Positions 62,626 to 64,000 of a DNA stretch of 64,000 nt are shown in pieces. Below the pieces are notes generated by a model. That model made no database searches. It saw nothing but the letters and a program-made list of their open reading frames with translations, and had not been told where the DNA came from. Location: assembly GCF_018691265.1 (NCBI RefSeq), contig NW_024881278.1, forward strand, positions 3,920,001 through 3,984,000, written 5' to 3'. The position numbers were made by a program, and so were the translations under genes. Numbering within the stretch: position 1 is the first letter of the stretch; each line of letters opens with the position of its first letter. Source of the DNA: Tyto alba. Taxonomy: Eukaryota; Chordata; Aves; Strigiformes; Tytonidae.

Positions 62626-62695
62626 TTTGGTTTTTTTTTGGTTGGGTTTTTTTGGGGTTTGTTTTTTGTTTGGGTTTTTTTTTTTTTTTTTTTTG
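62626..62695 (+). repeat. 70-base tract of T and G only
   Basis: No A or C occurs for 70 bases. G clusters of two to four (GG, GG, GGG, GGGG, GGG) alternate with long T runs, ending in a T run of about 20. It could form a two-layer G-quadruplex, and would be a C/A-only strand if transcribed from the other side. Confidence 0.9.
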
Positions 62696-64000
62696 AACTA
62701 CAGCATTACTTAACTGGACAAAACATTACTGTATATGCTACCTTGAGGATTCAAAAGGCATAACTTCAGCACATAATTTACTACCAAATGCAACCCCATG
62801 TGTCTATTGAAGTGGCTGCAGTACCACCTGTGCAGTCCTTTAACTTGGCTTGCTGCAAACAATGCTTATGCAACAGCAGTTTGTGTGTTTTGTTGTTTTC
62901 CCAAGTCCACTTTCCACAAGAGTGCAAAGAATTACACAATGAAATAATCTGAACTGCAGGGAAAGTTGTAATAGCAATAATAACAAAGAAAGAACCAGAT
63001 TAAGTCATTCTCTGGATTACAAATTTTCTTGTTTCTCTTTTATGCTTCTAGAGAAGTTCAGCGTCATTAAACACAAAACTTTTCAACAAGTCTCAAGGGT
63101 TACACACAATCAGCCATAAAACCACTCTAAAAGAAGTCGATATGCCTGGGAGTTTTGTTAGCACCTAATATCCTCTGCATTGATAATTATTTCCAGTTAC
63201 TTTAAAAGGCCAAGTTAATGATTGCACTCATAGTAACAGGTGTGGATTATATACAGCTGGCAGAAATCCTTTCCTGTGCTAAATTAAGCCTCATTGCTAT
63301 TCACCTGCAGAAACAGGAAGCTGAATGCCCTCAGGAGAAGATTCAGACACAGAGCTAATGATTATCCACCTGGGTGTGATGGAGCCAGAAAACATACCCC
63401 ACCAAACAAGACACACCCTTATGAAGATAGCAGCACTTCAGATGGTTTCAGACTAGCCTTACCCAAGCACACGCTTTATTTCCACTTTCTAAAAGTGCAT
63501 TTATACCCAACCCTTCAAGGGTTTGAAGTGCTTGTGCTCACACCAGACTATTTAACATTGTCTGCTCCAGCAGCAGCGGTATCTTTGGTGACACTGAAGA
63601 GTTACTTTGCACCAAGATCTCAGATAGGTAAAATCTGATTTCACAGTCCCAGGAGCCTGTAATGCTCTCTGCACAGCCAGGAGACGGTAAGACAAACCTT
63701 TTCACTCTGCAGAAATTATTCTTCGGTAGGAAGATAAGCACTGTCTCCCTGAAGATGCCACCTGGAAACAACTACATTTAACTTCTGGGTGAGAACTTCA
63801 GGATCCTGTTAGAGGCTGCCTGGTGGCCCATCTTGCCTTTCTGACAAAGGACAAATGACAGATGAAGCCAAGTTTCTTTTAAGTAAAGAAAACTAAAAAA
63901 AAAATAGCAAAAATATAGTCAGGGTTGAAATAATCTGCCAGTATTTAATAAGTTTCATATTGTCTCAGCAGACCTTCCCTTTCCTACATCCGCTGTAGAG

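Larger units (their letters stand above)
43836..64000. other. Non-coding AT-rich DNA, right block
   Basis: No gene can be supported. Long stretches (for example 52.2-55.2 kb and 61.1-62.6 kb) show no structure beyond base composition. An acceptor-like pyrimidine tract at about 43099 followed by AATAAA at about 43133, just left of this block, could mark a small terminal exon but has no open frame. Confidence 0.75.

Overview
The window looks like vertebrate, most likely avian, nuclear DNA from a gene-poor, AT-rich stretch such as a long intron or an intergenic region. The main evidence is a 5'-truncated CR1 LINE at about 13436-13890. It lies on the minus strand, keeps the CR1 3' terminal octamer repeats (TTCTATGG/CTCTATGA type) at its left end, and has the usual CR1 tail of roughly 450 bases. 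Other recognisable mobile DNA is scarce and old, which fits a bird. No bacterial, viral or organellar organisation was seen. The longest open frames are about 160 codons, overlap on both strands, match no family I recognise, and look like chance.

Layout. 1-13435: AT-rich non-coding DNA with several simple repeats (AAAT/AATTA, TTTG, AAAAC, ATC), a perfect 21-base palindrome near 5.9 kb, GC-rich patches near 3.8, 5.2, 6.0 and 7.1 kb, and a few splice-site-bounded open segments of uncertain status. 13436-13890: the CR1 copy. 13891-31309: non-coding, with a 24-base G run at 19.03 kb and further exon-like segments on the minus strand. 31310-31615: a compact CpG-rich island of about 300 bases, the clearest regulatory candidate in the window. 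31616-43625: AT-rich, with a TG/CA block at 34.9 kb and a possible processed retrocopy ending in an A tract at 38.7 kb. 43626-43835: a fossil palindromic DNA transposon (MITE-like), the clearest unannotated structure by eye. 43836-64000: non-coding, with a 48-base cassette-exon candidate at 48.0 kb, a 60-base tandem duplication at 50.7 kb, a second CpG-richer patch at 59.2-59.4 kb, a probable ancient repeat at 60.9 kb and a 70-base T/G-only tract at 62.6 kb.

No complete gene can be supported. The exon-like segments are candidates only: in 128 kb of double-stranded scan, many chance pairs of acceptor and donor sites with a short open frame are expected. Neither the identity nor the strand of any host gene could be established, and I found no sign of a multi-gene system.
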